Assembly: GCA_947624425.1 (NCBI GenBank)
Contig: CANQKG010000077.1
Location: 1 to 6,944, forward strand
Length of the DNA: 6,944 nucleotides
DNA from: an uncultured Clostridia bacterium
GTDB lineage: Bacteria > Bacillota > Clostridia > Oscillospirales > Ruminococcaceae
Direction of reading: 5' to 3'
A program made the translations under genes and the position numbers. Within the stretch, counting starts at the first letter, position 1; each line of letters begins with the position of its first letter. This document shows positions 1 to 5,890 of the stretch, one piece after another. A model generated the notes under the pieces. The model made no database searches. It worked only from the letters and a program-made list of their open reading frames with translations, and was not told the DNA's origin.

Positions 1-569
1 CCGGTACGGTCGAGATCGCCGGGAACAACGACCCGAAGGGGTTCGGTATCTACGTCCGGATCAAGGCGGACGGCACCGGCTATCGGTACTATTACGGTCA
101 TATGAGCAAAACGCTCGTAAAGGTCGGGGATCGCGTGGTGATCGGGCAGGAGATCGGGATCGAGGGCAGTACCGGAAACTCGACCGGCTCCCATTGCCAT
201 TACGAGGTGCGAAAGACCACCGACCATGGCAGCTTTCTCAATGTCTGCAGCATCTCGGGGATCCCGAATCAGATCGGCGTCTATGACGACGGCTACCGTC
301 CCGCGCCCTTTACCGCAGGGCGGATTTATGTGCTGACCACCAATGTGAAGGTGCGCTCCGGCATCGGTACCGCGTCGCCCCAGAAAAAGAAAAGCGAGCT
401 GACTGCCGACGGGCAGGCGCACGCGCTCGAGCAGGAGATGGCGGTGCTGAAAGCGGGTACCGCCGTCACGGTGCAGGAGGTCATAAAAATCTCCGACCGC
501 GAGTACTGGGGCAAGATCCCCAGCGGCTATATCGCCCTGCGGTATAATGGCGAAGATTATGTGAAATAA
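1..569 (+). CDS. M23 family metallopeptidase (LytM-type) with C-terminal SH3-like domain, 5' partial
   Basis: The reading frame is open from base 3 at the left edge, so the N-terminus is missing; about 188 residues are visible, ending with TAA at 567-569. The visible part is the C-terminal half of an M23 (lysostaphin/LytM) zinc endopeptidase fold. It includes a YYYGHMS segment, a GDRV..GQEIG..GSTGNSTG stretch, and the family HxH motif as HCH (codons 192-200) followed by YEVRK. In this family the HxH motif supplies a zinc ligand and a catalytic histidine; the upstream HxxxD zinc motif must lie left of the window. After a short linker, VLTTNVKVRSGIGTAS to GYIALRYNGEDYVK looks like a bacterial SH3-type domain that binds cell-wall peptide. 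The likely role is peptidoglycan cross-link cleavage outside the cytoplasm. A true M in YGHMS could be mistaken for a start, but homology clearly continues upstream of it. It is not evidently linked to the glycosidase genes. Confidence 0.85.
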   Translation, partial: GTVEIAGNNDPKGFGIYVRIKADGTGYRYYYGHMSKTLVKVGDRVVIGQEIGIEGSTGNSTGSHCHYEVRKTTDHGSFLNVCSISGIPNQIGVYDDGYRPAPFTAGRIYVLTTNVKVRSGIGTASPQKKKSELTADGQAHALEQEMAVLKAGTAVTVQEVIKISDREYWGKIPSGYIALRYNGEDYVK

Positions 570-571
570 GA

Positions 572-876
572 GAATCCCACCACCATGCTAGCGCATGGTC
601 CCCCTCCCTTTCACAAGGGAGGCACTGGCGATCAAGCAAGTTTTGATAAAAATTTTAGCAAAATATGCTGGCAAAAGATTTTCTTTTTCACTTATCCTTT
701 TTCAAGCTGCAAAGCTTCCGTCTTTGTCAAAACCTCCCTTGTCAAAGGGCGCTCTTGCCGAAGCGCGCCCGGTGGGCGAAACAGCGAGGCGAGAATGAAA
801 CCGCAATTCTGCCGTCTTTGTCAAAACCTCCCTTGTGAAAGGGAGGGGGACCGCGCTTTGCGCGGTGGTGGGATTC
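572..876. repeat. Composite intergenic repeat with inverted hairpin caps (MITE/REPIN/BOX-like)
   Basis: The ends are inverted copies of one another. GAATCCCACCACC, a short GC stem-loop, GGTCCCC and the palindrome CCTCCCTTTCACAAGGGAGG at 572-622 match the reverse complement of 827-876, apart from changes in the stem-loop, where stem pairing is kept (CCATGC/GCATGG on the left, ACCGCGC/GCGCGGT on the right). Inside are an AT-rich core (about 623-717) and GC-rich body sequence with a 25-bp direct repeat at 718-742 and 812-836. No transposase gene is present and no clear target-site duplication is visible. It starts 2 bp after the stop codon of the peptidase gene. It fills the whole gap to the regulator promoter; the open frames crossing it have no credible protein content. 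Confidence 0.75.
718..796 (-). repeat. Body module of the repeat family, left copy (inverted relative to right copies)
   Basis: Read on the minus strand, these 79 bases run from a CTCGCCTCGC start through GCCCACCGGGCGCGCTTCGG and CCCTTTGACAAGGGAGG to TTGACAAAGACGG. By hand alignment they match 5807-5885 on the plus strand with about 5 mismatches, no gaps, and an identical central stretch of over 40 bp. The same TTTTGACAAAGACGG end recurs at 812-826 (minus strand), next to the inner cap palindrome, giving a 94-bp spacing of like motifs. Confidence 0.8.
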
Positions 877-902
877 ACAAATCACTGCGTTCATGGTATA
901 AT
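874..902 (+). promoter_or_regulatory. Promoter of the XRE regulator gene
   Basis: TTCACA (874-879) and a perfect TATAAT (897-902) are separated by 17 bp, a good sigma-A-type promoter. The -35 box straddles the outer edge of the composite repeat, whose conserved end is GGATTC, so the repeat supplies part of the promoter. Predicted transcription starts around 909, giving a leader of about 45 nt before the ATG at 956. This is prediction from consensus only. Confidence 0.7.
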
Positions 903-924
903 ATCCCCGAAGCGGATATTATAC
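896..924. promoter_or_regulatory. Operator-like perfect palindrome overlapping the -10 box
   Basis: GTATAATATCC (896-906) and GGATATTATAC (914-924) are perfect 11-bp inverted arms around a 7-bp spacer. The left arm contains the -10 hexamer and the right arm covers the expected early transcribed region, so a dimeric repressor bound here would block initiation. The gene just downstream encodes a small HTH protein, which makes autoregulation the simplest reading (inference). The palindrome could alternatively act as a hairpin near the 5' end of the mRNA. Confidence 0.6.
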
Positions 925-955
925 TTTTCCTAACAGAGATCGGCGGGGTGAGGAT

Positions 956-1159
956 ATGATCGACTACAGTCCCTTATGGGAGACCATGCGGGAAAAGGGT
1001 GTGACCCAGTACCGGCTGTTGAAGTCGGGGATCGACAACAAGACCTTGGACGCGCTGAAAAATAACCGCAATATCACCATGCTGACGCTGGAAAAGCTCT
1101 GCCGCATCATCGGATGCAAGCCGGAGGATGTGGTACGGTTCACGGACGAAGCCAGATGA
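956..1159 (+). CDS. Small XRE/Cro-C1-type helix-turn-helix transcriptional regulator
   Basis: The 67-residue protein is almost entirely one HTH domain of the Cro/C1 superfamily, resembling the short stand-alone HTH_26-type regulators common in Firmicutes. The helix-turn-helix spans roughly residues 17-37: TQYRLLKSG as helix 2, then DNKTLDALKNN as the recognition helix. It continues with ITMLTLEKLCRIIGCKPEDVVRF, the characteristic helices 4-5. No ligand-binding or dimerisation domain is attached. The ATG at 956 is preceded by GGGGTGAGG just 2 bp upstream, a close but usable ribosome binding site. The gene has its own promoter (874-902) with a strong palindrome and ends at a terminator shared with the convergent fucosidase gene. 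Likely it represses its own promoter and perhaps nearby genes; its target beyond itself is unknown. Confidence 0.85.
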   Translation: MIDYSPLWETMREKGVTQYRLLKSGIDNKTLDALKNNRNITMLTLEKLCRIIGCKPEDVVRFTDEAR

Positions 1160-1162
1160 CGA

Positions 1163-1197
1163 AAAAGGACACGGCAAATGATTTGCCGTGTCCTTTT
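1163..1197. terminator. Bidirectional intrinsic terminator between convergent genes
   Basis: AAAAGGACACGGCAAA (1163-1178) pairs perfectly with TTTGCCGTGTCCTTTT (1182-1197) around a 3-nt loop: a 16-bp stem. On the plus strand it is followed by CTTTTTTATT, and on the minus strand by a T run ending in TTTTTC. It therefore can stop the XRE transcript from the left and the GH2-GH29 transcript from the right; it begins 3 bp after the XRE stop codon and lies 4 bp beyond the GH29 stop codon. Confidence 0.9.
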
Positions 1198-1201
1198 CTT
1201 T

Positions 1202-3214
1202 TTATTCGCAGAGTGAAATTTGTCCCAGTGCGGTGGCGGTCATGCCGAAGCTTTCTACCACGGTGAACCGCAAATACCGTCCGACAAACGGGGTTTCAAA
1301 GGGTCTGATCTGCCGCAGCGGATTGTTCGGCAGGTTATCAAACTCGCCCTCCAGCGCGGTCGTCCAGCTTTCCCCGTCCTCGCTCATCTCGATCCGGTAG
1401 CTTCGCAGATTGCTCTCGGTATCGGGCGGCTCGGTCGCCGGGTCGAAGATCCACCGTCCCGCCGTGACGCGCTCCCCCAGATCGATAATCAGGGTGATGG
1501 GGTCGGTGGTACCAAACCGCGCCGGCGGCGCGTGTTCGGTGATGCAGTCGGCAAGCGAACTCCCCGGCATGGGGGTATGGGTGGACGAGAGGATGACCCA
1601 GTTCCGGCGGCTGAACCCGAACCGCTGCTGCCCGATCGGACTGTCGCCGGTCTCGGGCGTATGCGCCACCGCCGTCAGCATACAGGCGTCCGTCAGCTCA
1701 AAGGGACCTTCATAGGGACGATCCGGCCTGCCGTTGACGCCGTAGCGGATCGCCGCGCCCTCTTCCGCCGTGATGGTGACCGTCCCTTTTTGGCGGTGGA
1801 TCACGGGTGCTGCCAGCAGCTTCGGCGTGCGGTGCAGCCCGATATGCCAGTAAACGGGCGGCAGGCGGTAATCGGTCGTCTCCACGGTCACCGCCGTGAG
1901 CGTTTCCTCCGAAAAGGGCAGCATCTTTTTATAGCCCACCGTTTTGCCGTCGCCAAGCGTTTTTTCGCTGCCGTCCGCCAGTCTGCCGATCACCCGAAAC
2001 GCCGCCACCCGCTGCCCTTGCATGACGTCCTCCATCAGGGTGATCTGGTTGCAGACGGCAGGTTTCGGCAGTGTCAGCGTGGTGCGGTAAACGCCGTTTT
2101 CCTCCTCGGTTTGCACCGCACCACCCTCTGCCAGATCATCGGCGGAGGCGGCGCGGATATACGCGCCAAACTCCCGCAGGCGTTTGACGTCGTTTTCATG
2201 AAACAGACCTCGACGGTCGGGCGGAATATTGAGCAGAAGCTGGGTGTTGCCGCCGACCGATACACGGTAAATTTCCGCGAGGGTCGCCAAATTCTTGACC
2301 TGATTGTCCTCCTTGCTGTGATAGAACCAGCCCGGACGGATCGAGGTGTCCACCTGTGCGGGGAACCAGCTTAAATAGCCGCTTCCCTTTTCCTTTGCCG
2401 CCAGCAGCGCCGCGCCGCTGCCGATGTCCCGATCCTTCGGGTCGCCGCCCGTAAAGAGCAGGTAGCCGTCGTCGCCGTTTTGCGCACAGCGGTACATCGG
2501 GACGACCGACCATTCCTCTTTCCTGCCTCTGCCCGCCTCGTTGCCGATCCAGCGGACGTCGGGGCCGGAGATCGAGATCACCGCATCGGGCGCAAGCCGT
2601 CTGATCAGGCTGTAATACCGCGCCCACTCGTCCTCCTGCTTCTTCCCGTTGGGACCTTCTGCACAGGCGCCGTCAAACCAGACCTCGTAGACCTCGCCGT
2701 AATCGGTCAGCAGCTCGGTCAGCTGATTGCAGAAAAAGTCGTTATACCGTTCGGAATCGCCGTACCGCGCATCGTGACGATCCCACGGCGAGAGATAGAC
2801 GCCGAACTTCACGCCGTATTCCCGGCAGGCGTCCGCCACCTCCCGCACCACATCCCCCTTGCCGTCCCGCCAGGGGGAAGCAGCAACGGTGTAATCGGTG
2901 TACCGGCTCGGCCAGAGGCAGAAGCCGTCATGGTGCTTGCAGGAGAGAATCACGCCCTTGAAGCCCGCTTCGGCAAGGACGCCGATCCACTGGCGGGCGT
3001 CCAGCTCGGTCGGAGCAAACACCGAAGGGGAGGCAGTACCGTCTCCCCATTCCCGGTCGGTAAAGGTATTGGTTCCAAAGTGGATAAACGCCGTCAGCTC
3101 CATGGTCTGCCAGCGGTACTGCCGCTCGGTCGGCAGAACGGTCGCCGCCTTTTGCAGCAGTGTTTCCTTGGTATCGTCCGGCTCGATCCGGACAAAATTC
3201 TGGGTGAATTGCAT
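1202..3214 (-). CDS. GH29 alpha-L-fucosidase with C-terminal beta-sandwich and F5/8 type C (CBM32-like) domains
   Basis: The 670-residue enzyme is predicted to release alpha-L-fucose from glycans by a retaining mechanism. Residues 1-350 form the GH29 barrel, with HFGTNTFTDREWGDG (45-59), CKHHDGFCLWPS (92-103), GVYLSPWDRH (138-147) and YEVWFDGA (176-183), where D181 is the expected nucleophile. RWIGNEAGRGRKEEWS (221-236) makes E226 the likely acid/base; this motif is typical of GH29 subfamily B, the alpha-1,3/1,4-fucosidases. A beta-sandwich (about 355-460), a chitobiase-C-like segment (about 465-525, with AIRYGVNGRP..YEGPFEL) and an F5/8 type C domain (about 535-670, with LIIDLGE and SEDGESW..RYLRF) follow. 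No signal peptide is visible, so it should be cytoplasmic. The start ATG has AAGGAG at 7-bp spacing; that site overlaps the GH2 stop, so the genes are cotranscribed and probably translationally coupled. Subfamily and linkage preference are inference. Confidence 0.92.
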   Translation of the reverse strand: MQFTQNFVRIEPDDTKETLLQKAATVLPTERQYRWQTMELTAFIHFGTNTFTDREWGDGTASPSVFAPTELDARQWIGVLAEAGFKGVILSCKHHDGFCLWPSRYTDYTVAASPWRDGKGDVVREVADACREYGVKFGVYLSPWDRHDARYGDSERYNDFFCNQLTELLTDYGEVYEVWFDGACAEGPNGKKQEDEWARYYSLIRRLAPDAVISISGPDVRWIGNEAGRGRKEEWSVVPMYRCAQNGDDGYLLFTGGDPKDRDIGSGAALLAAKEKGSGYLSWFPAQVDTSIRPGWFYHSKEDNQVKNLATLAEIYRVSVGGNTQLLLNIPPDRRGLFHENDVKRLREFGAYIRAASADDLAEGGAVQTEEENGVYRTTLTLPKPAVCNQITLMEDVMQGQRVAAFRVIGRLADGSEKTLGDGKTVGYKKMLPFSEETLTAVTVETTDYRLPPVYWHIGLHRTPKLLAAPVIHRQKGTVTITAEEGAAIRYGVNGRPDRPYEGPFELTDACMLTAVAHTPETGDSPIGQQRFGFSRRNWVILSSTHTPMPGSSLADCITEHAPPARFGTTDPITLIIDLGERVTAGRWIFDPATEPPDTESNLRSYRIEMSEDGESWTTALEGEFDNLPNNPLRQIRPFETPFVGRYLRFTVVESFGMTATALGQISLCE

Positions 3215-3230
3215 GGATATACTCCTTATT
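3215..3230 (-). promoter_or_regulatory. GH29 ribosome binding site overlapping the GH2 stop codon
   Basis: On the minus strand the sequence reads AATAAGGAGTATATCC directly before ATG. The GH2 stop TAA (3226-3228) is the beginning of the TAAGGAG ribosome binding site, leaving only 11 bp between the two coding regions. This arrangement fixes the GH29 start and suggests the same ribosomes, or ribosomes loading immediately, translate both proteins at similar levels. Confidence 0.85.
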
Positions 3231-5421
3231 TTGCCGCGATGGTCAAATCGACGTCCTCAAAACGGGGACTGGAGAGGTGGATTTTGATCTCGCCCGGCTC
3301 CTCGCCTGCCTTGACCCAAAACGCATACACGCCGCCGATCAGAGAAACCTCGCTGTCCCCGATCAGCCGTCCCGCGCCGCTCACCGAAATACTGAGCGGG
3401 CTGAAGAAATAGGGCATCGGGTTGCCCGCCTGATCGCAGGCCTTGACCACCACGCGGGTGACGTCGATCCCGTCGGCGGAAATGGAGGCGTCATCCGGCT
3501 CGACCGAAAGGATGGTCGGCATCGGCTTATGGGCATACCGCCGCTCGATCACCTTTTCGTCCCCGATATAGCCACGCATCACGGCGCTCCCCCACCGTTG
3601 ACCCCAGACCACATGGAAGTCGGTCACCAGACAGGGCGGATGCGGCAGCCCGGCAAAGGTCTCATGATCGGGATAATAGGTACCGAACAGCTTGTCGTTG
3701 GTATAGACCTCGATCCGGTCGCAGTTGGTGAAGATATAAAGCGGATTGATACCGCCCTGCGAACGGTCGCCCACCGTCCAGTTGGTAGCCGCCTCGATCA
3801 CCGGCCCGTACTTTTTCGGGTCGCGCTGGCTCTTATAGAAGGAGGCCGCCATTTTCGGGATCCGGAACATATCATAAACGCCGTGATAGCAGATCTTGTC
3901 GCCCGAGCCGAAGTTATTGTGGGTATGGTAATCAAAGGCGCACCAGCCGATCACGCCGCTGATCGAATCGTCCAGTCCGGCGGTATTGTGCATCATCATA
4001 TGGTTCTCGGTGTGCCGGATCGAGCGATCCTCGCCGTCATACCGCTTGGTGGGGTACATATGCCCGCCCATCTCGGAGATCAGATAGGGCACCTTGTGAT
4101 CCAGCCCGGTCACGACCTGCTGATCCCGCGCGGCGATCACTTCCTCGCGGCAGAAATCGTTCATCGCGTAGACGTCCTCCAGCAGCTCGCTGTTGGTGAT
4201 GCAGCGGACGCCGCTGGTCTGGCGGGTGGGATCCAGCTCATGCGCCAGCGCGTTTGTTTCCAGATAAAAATCGTGGTCGTCCTTCGATTCGTTGATCCGC
4301 ACGCCCCAGAGGATAATGGAGGGGTGGTTCCGGTCGGTCAAGATCATCTCGCGGAGGCTGTCCACCGCGTGCCGCTTCCAGGTATCGTTTCCCACGTGCT
4401 GCCAGCCGGGCAGCTCGGTAAAGACCATCAGCCCCAGCTCGTCGCAGCGGTCGAGGAAGTATTTGGAATTGGGATAGTGGGAGGTGCGGACAAGGTTCAG
4501 CCCCAGCTCGCACTTTAAGATCTCGGCGTCCTTCCGCTGCGCCCGCCGCGGCATGGCATACCCCACGACCGGGAAGGACTGGTGCCGGTTCAGCCCGCGG
4601 ATCTTCACCCGCTCGCCGTTTAAGAAAAAACCGTGATCGGTGAACTCGGCAGTGCGGAAGCCGACCCGTGTAACCGTTTCGTCGGCGCAGTTCTCCGACC
4701 GGTAGGAGACGGTCAGCTCATACAGCGCCGGATCCTCCAGCGACCAGAGCCGGATCCCGGCAAGATCGGACATCGTAATGCTCACCGTATTTTCGCCGGC
4801 GGTGAGTGCGACCTCCTGCTCGGCCGACGCCTCTACCCCGTCTCCCCGCAGGGTGAGGGTGATAACGCCGCTTTCCGCTTCCGCCGCGTCCAGCGTCAAG
4901 TCGGTACGCAGCGCCTTTTTCTCGCTGAGCACCTGCTCCGGACGGGCAAACACATTCTTGATACAGGTGTTGCCGGTAAAGCGAAGGTCTACATCGCGGT
5001 AGATGCCACCAAAGGTCAGATAGTCAATTGCAAAGCCGAACGGCGGCATATCATCCAGCTCTCTGGAGTCCACCTCGACCACCAGCGTGTTATCGCCTGC
5101 CTGCAGAATGCCGGTCATCTCAAAGGAAAAGCGGGTATAGCCGCCCCAATGCTCGCCCAGCTTCTGCCCGTTTAGGTAGACGTCCGCCTTCGCCATCACG
5201 CCCTCAAAGATGATGAAGCTGCGTCCGGCAGCTTCCTCCTTTGTTGCCGTGACGGTCTTGACATAGTGCGACACAAACTGATAGACCCGCTCATCAAAAT
5301 AGGTCAGCGGCAATTCACAGTTGGTGTGCGGCAGATGCACACGCTCCATTTTTGCCGTATTCTCCGTTTTGTCATACGGAACCGGCGCGTAATTCCAATC
5401 GTGATTGATGTTCCGGATCAT
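3226..5421 (-). CDS. GH2 family glycoside hydrolase, beta-galactosidase type
   Basis: The 731-residue protein has the GH2 layout. A jelly-roll sugar-binding domain (about 1-150) ends in the hallmark TFGGIYRDVDLRF, and an Ig-like domain follows (about 155-258). The TIM barrel (about 260-540) carries RGLNRHQSFP (275-284), RTSHYPNSKYFLDRCDELGL and NHPSIILWGVRINES (365-379), with E378 the likely acid/base. YLISEMGGH (446-454) supplies E450 as likely nucleophile. C-terminal beta-sandwich domains (about 545-625 and 635-731) follow, the last Big-like. Both catalytic glutamates are present, so it should be active as a retaining beta-glycosidase. Galactoside is favoured; beta-glucuronidase or another GH2 activity is not excluded. 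There is no signal peptide, so it acts in the cytoplasm. The ATG has AAGGAG (5428-5433) at 6-bp spacing. It is first in the operon, with its own promoter at 5499-5526 and GH29 directly downstream. Confidence 0.9.
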   Translation of the reverse strand: MIRNINHDWNYAPVPYDKTENTAKMERVHLPHTNCELPLTYFDERVYQFVSHYVKTVTATKEEAAGRSFIIFEGVMAKADVYLNGQKLGEHWGGYTRFSFEMTGILQAGDNTLVVEVDSRELDDMPPFGFAIDYLTFGGIYRDVDLRFTGNTCIKNVFARPEQVLSEKKALRTDLTLDAAEAESGVITLTLRGDGVEASAEQEVALTAGENTVSITMSDLAGIRLWSLEDPALYELTVSYRSENCADETVTRVGFRTAEFTDHGFFLNGERVKIRGLNRHQSFPVVGYAMPRRAQRKDAEILKCELGLNLVRTSHYPNSKYFLDRCDELGLMVFTELPGWQHVGNDTWKRHAVDSLREMILTDRNHPSIILWGVRINESKDDHDFYLETNALAHELDPTRQTSGVRCITNSELLEDVYAMNDFCREEVIAARDQQVVTGLDHKVPYLISEMGGHMYPTKRYDGEDRSIRHTENHMMMHNTAGLDDSISGVIGWCAFDYHTHNNFGSGDKICYHGVYDMFRIPKMAASFYKSQRDPKKYGPVIEAATNWTVGDRSQGGINPLYIFTNCDRIEVYTNDKLFGTYYPDHETFAGLPHPPCLVTDFHVVWGQRWGSAVMRGYIGDEKVIERRYAHKPMPTILSVEPDDASISADGIDVTRVVVKACDQAGNPMPYFFSPLSISVSGAGRLIGDSEVSLIGGVYAFWVKAGEEPGEIKIHLSSPRFEDVDLTIAAK

Positions 5422-5498
5422 GCTGTTCTCCTTTCCGCTTTGCCATGCGGCTTATCCTGTTGCGGCCGGCGGAAACACCCGCCGCTTATATCCCGTTC

Positions 5499-5526
5499 AT
5501 TATAACACACTCACCCATGAAGTCAA
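5499..5526 (-). promoter_or_regulatory. Promoter of the GH2-GH29 operon
   Basis: On the minus strand TTGACT (complement of 5521-5526) and a perfect TATAAT (complement of 5499-5504) are 16 bp apart. The predicted start is near 5492, giving a leader of about 70 nt. Upstream, at about 5540-5555, an A/T-tract block (T7, CGG, A6) lies at the position expected for an UP-type element. Within the leader, GGCGG/CCGCC and CCGC/GCGG short inverted repeats could form hairpins before the ribosome binding site. No convincing cre site was found. Confidence 0.75.
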
Positions 5527-5555
5527 CCCAAATAACGGCTTTTTTTCGGAAAAAA

Positions 5556-5708
5556 CAGCAGAAAAATCGGGAGGTTGTTTTCCGCACGCATTAGGGTGAA
5601 CGGCAAGGGCTTTGCTTTCTGCCGACGTCGGCATACAGGCACGCTTCGGCTTTTGCAAAGAAAGAGCTTCTGTTGTAGTTTACGGTTTTCAGAAAGCCAG
5701 TGGGTTTT
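5556..5708. other. Noncoding intergenic stretch, function not recognised
   Basis: Between the operon promoter region and the right composite repeat there is no credible gene. The one visible oddity is a perfect 14-bp palindrome, TGCCGACGTCGGCA, at 5620-5633. Short pairable pieces flank it (CTTTGC near 5610 and GCAAAG near 5655). The open frame starting at 5575 on the plus strand has no ribosome binding site or protein-like composition and runs on into the repeat. Confidence 0.5.
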
Positions 5709-5797
5709 GAATCCCTCCACCGCGCTATGCGCGGTCCCCCGCCTCTTGCGGTTCCCAATTTTGCTTTTGCTCGCGGTCACGCTCGCGCAAAATTGAC

Positions 5798-5878
5798 CGC
5801 GGCGCCACTCTCGCCTCGCTTCATCGCCCACCGGGCGCGCTTCGGCAAGAGCGCCCTTTGACAAGGGAGGTCTTGACA
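5798..5878 (+). repeat. Body module, right copy 1
   Basis: It begins CGCGGCGCCACTCTCGCC and ends AGGGAGGTCTTGACA. Its 5807-5885 portion is the best match to the left copy at 718-796, in inverted orientation. Confidence 0.8.
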
Positions 5879-5890
5879 AAGACGGCAAAA

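Noticed and set aside
643..669. Possible promoter TTGATA-N15-TATGCT in the AT-rich core.
   Set aside because: The spacing is too short and the -10 poor; the TTCACA-N17-TATAAT promoter at 874-902 explains the XRE gene better.
585..959. Plus-strand open frames of 124 and 67 residues (from 585 and 595).
   Set aside because: They lie across the hairpin caps and body modules, lack ribosome binding sites, and have a composition dictated by the repeat. Products of this sort are likely spurious.
1220..4518. Long plus-strand open frames (384, 310 and 413 residues) opposite GH29 and GH2.
   Set aside because: They are antisense shadows of GC-rich coding sequence. The minus-strand frames show full catalytic motifs, promoters and ribosome binding sites, whereas these show low-complexity His/Arg/Gly-rich translations.
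5422..5492. Catabolite-repression (cre) site or riboswitch in the GH2 leader.
   Set aside because: No segment fits the cre consensus well, and the roughly 70-nt leader has only short GC inverted repeats with no recognisable riboswitch core.
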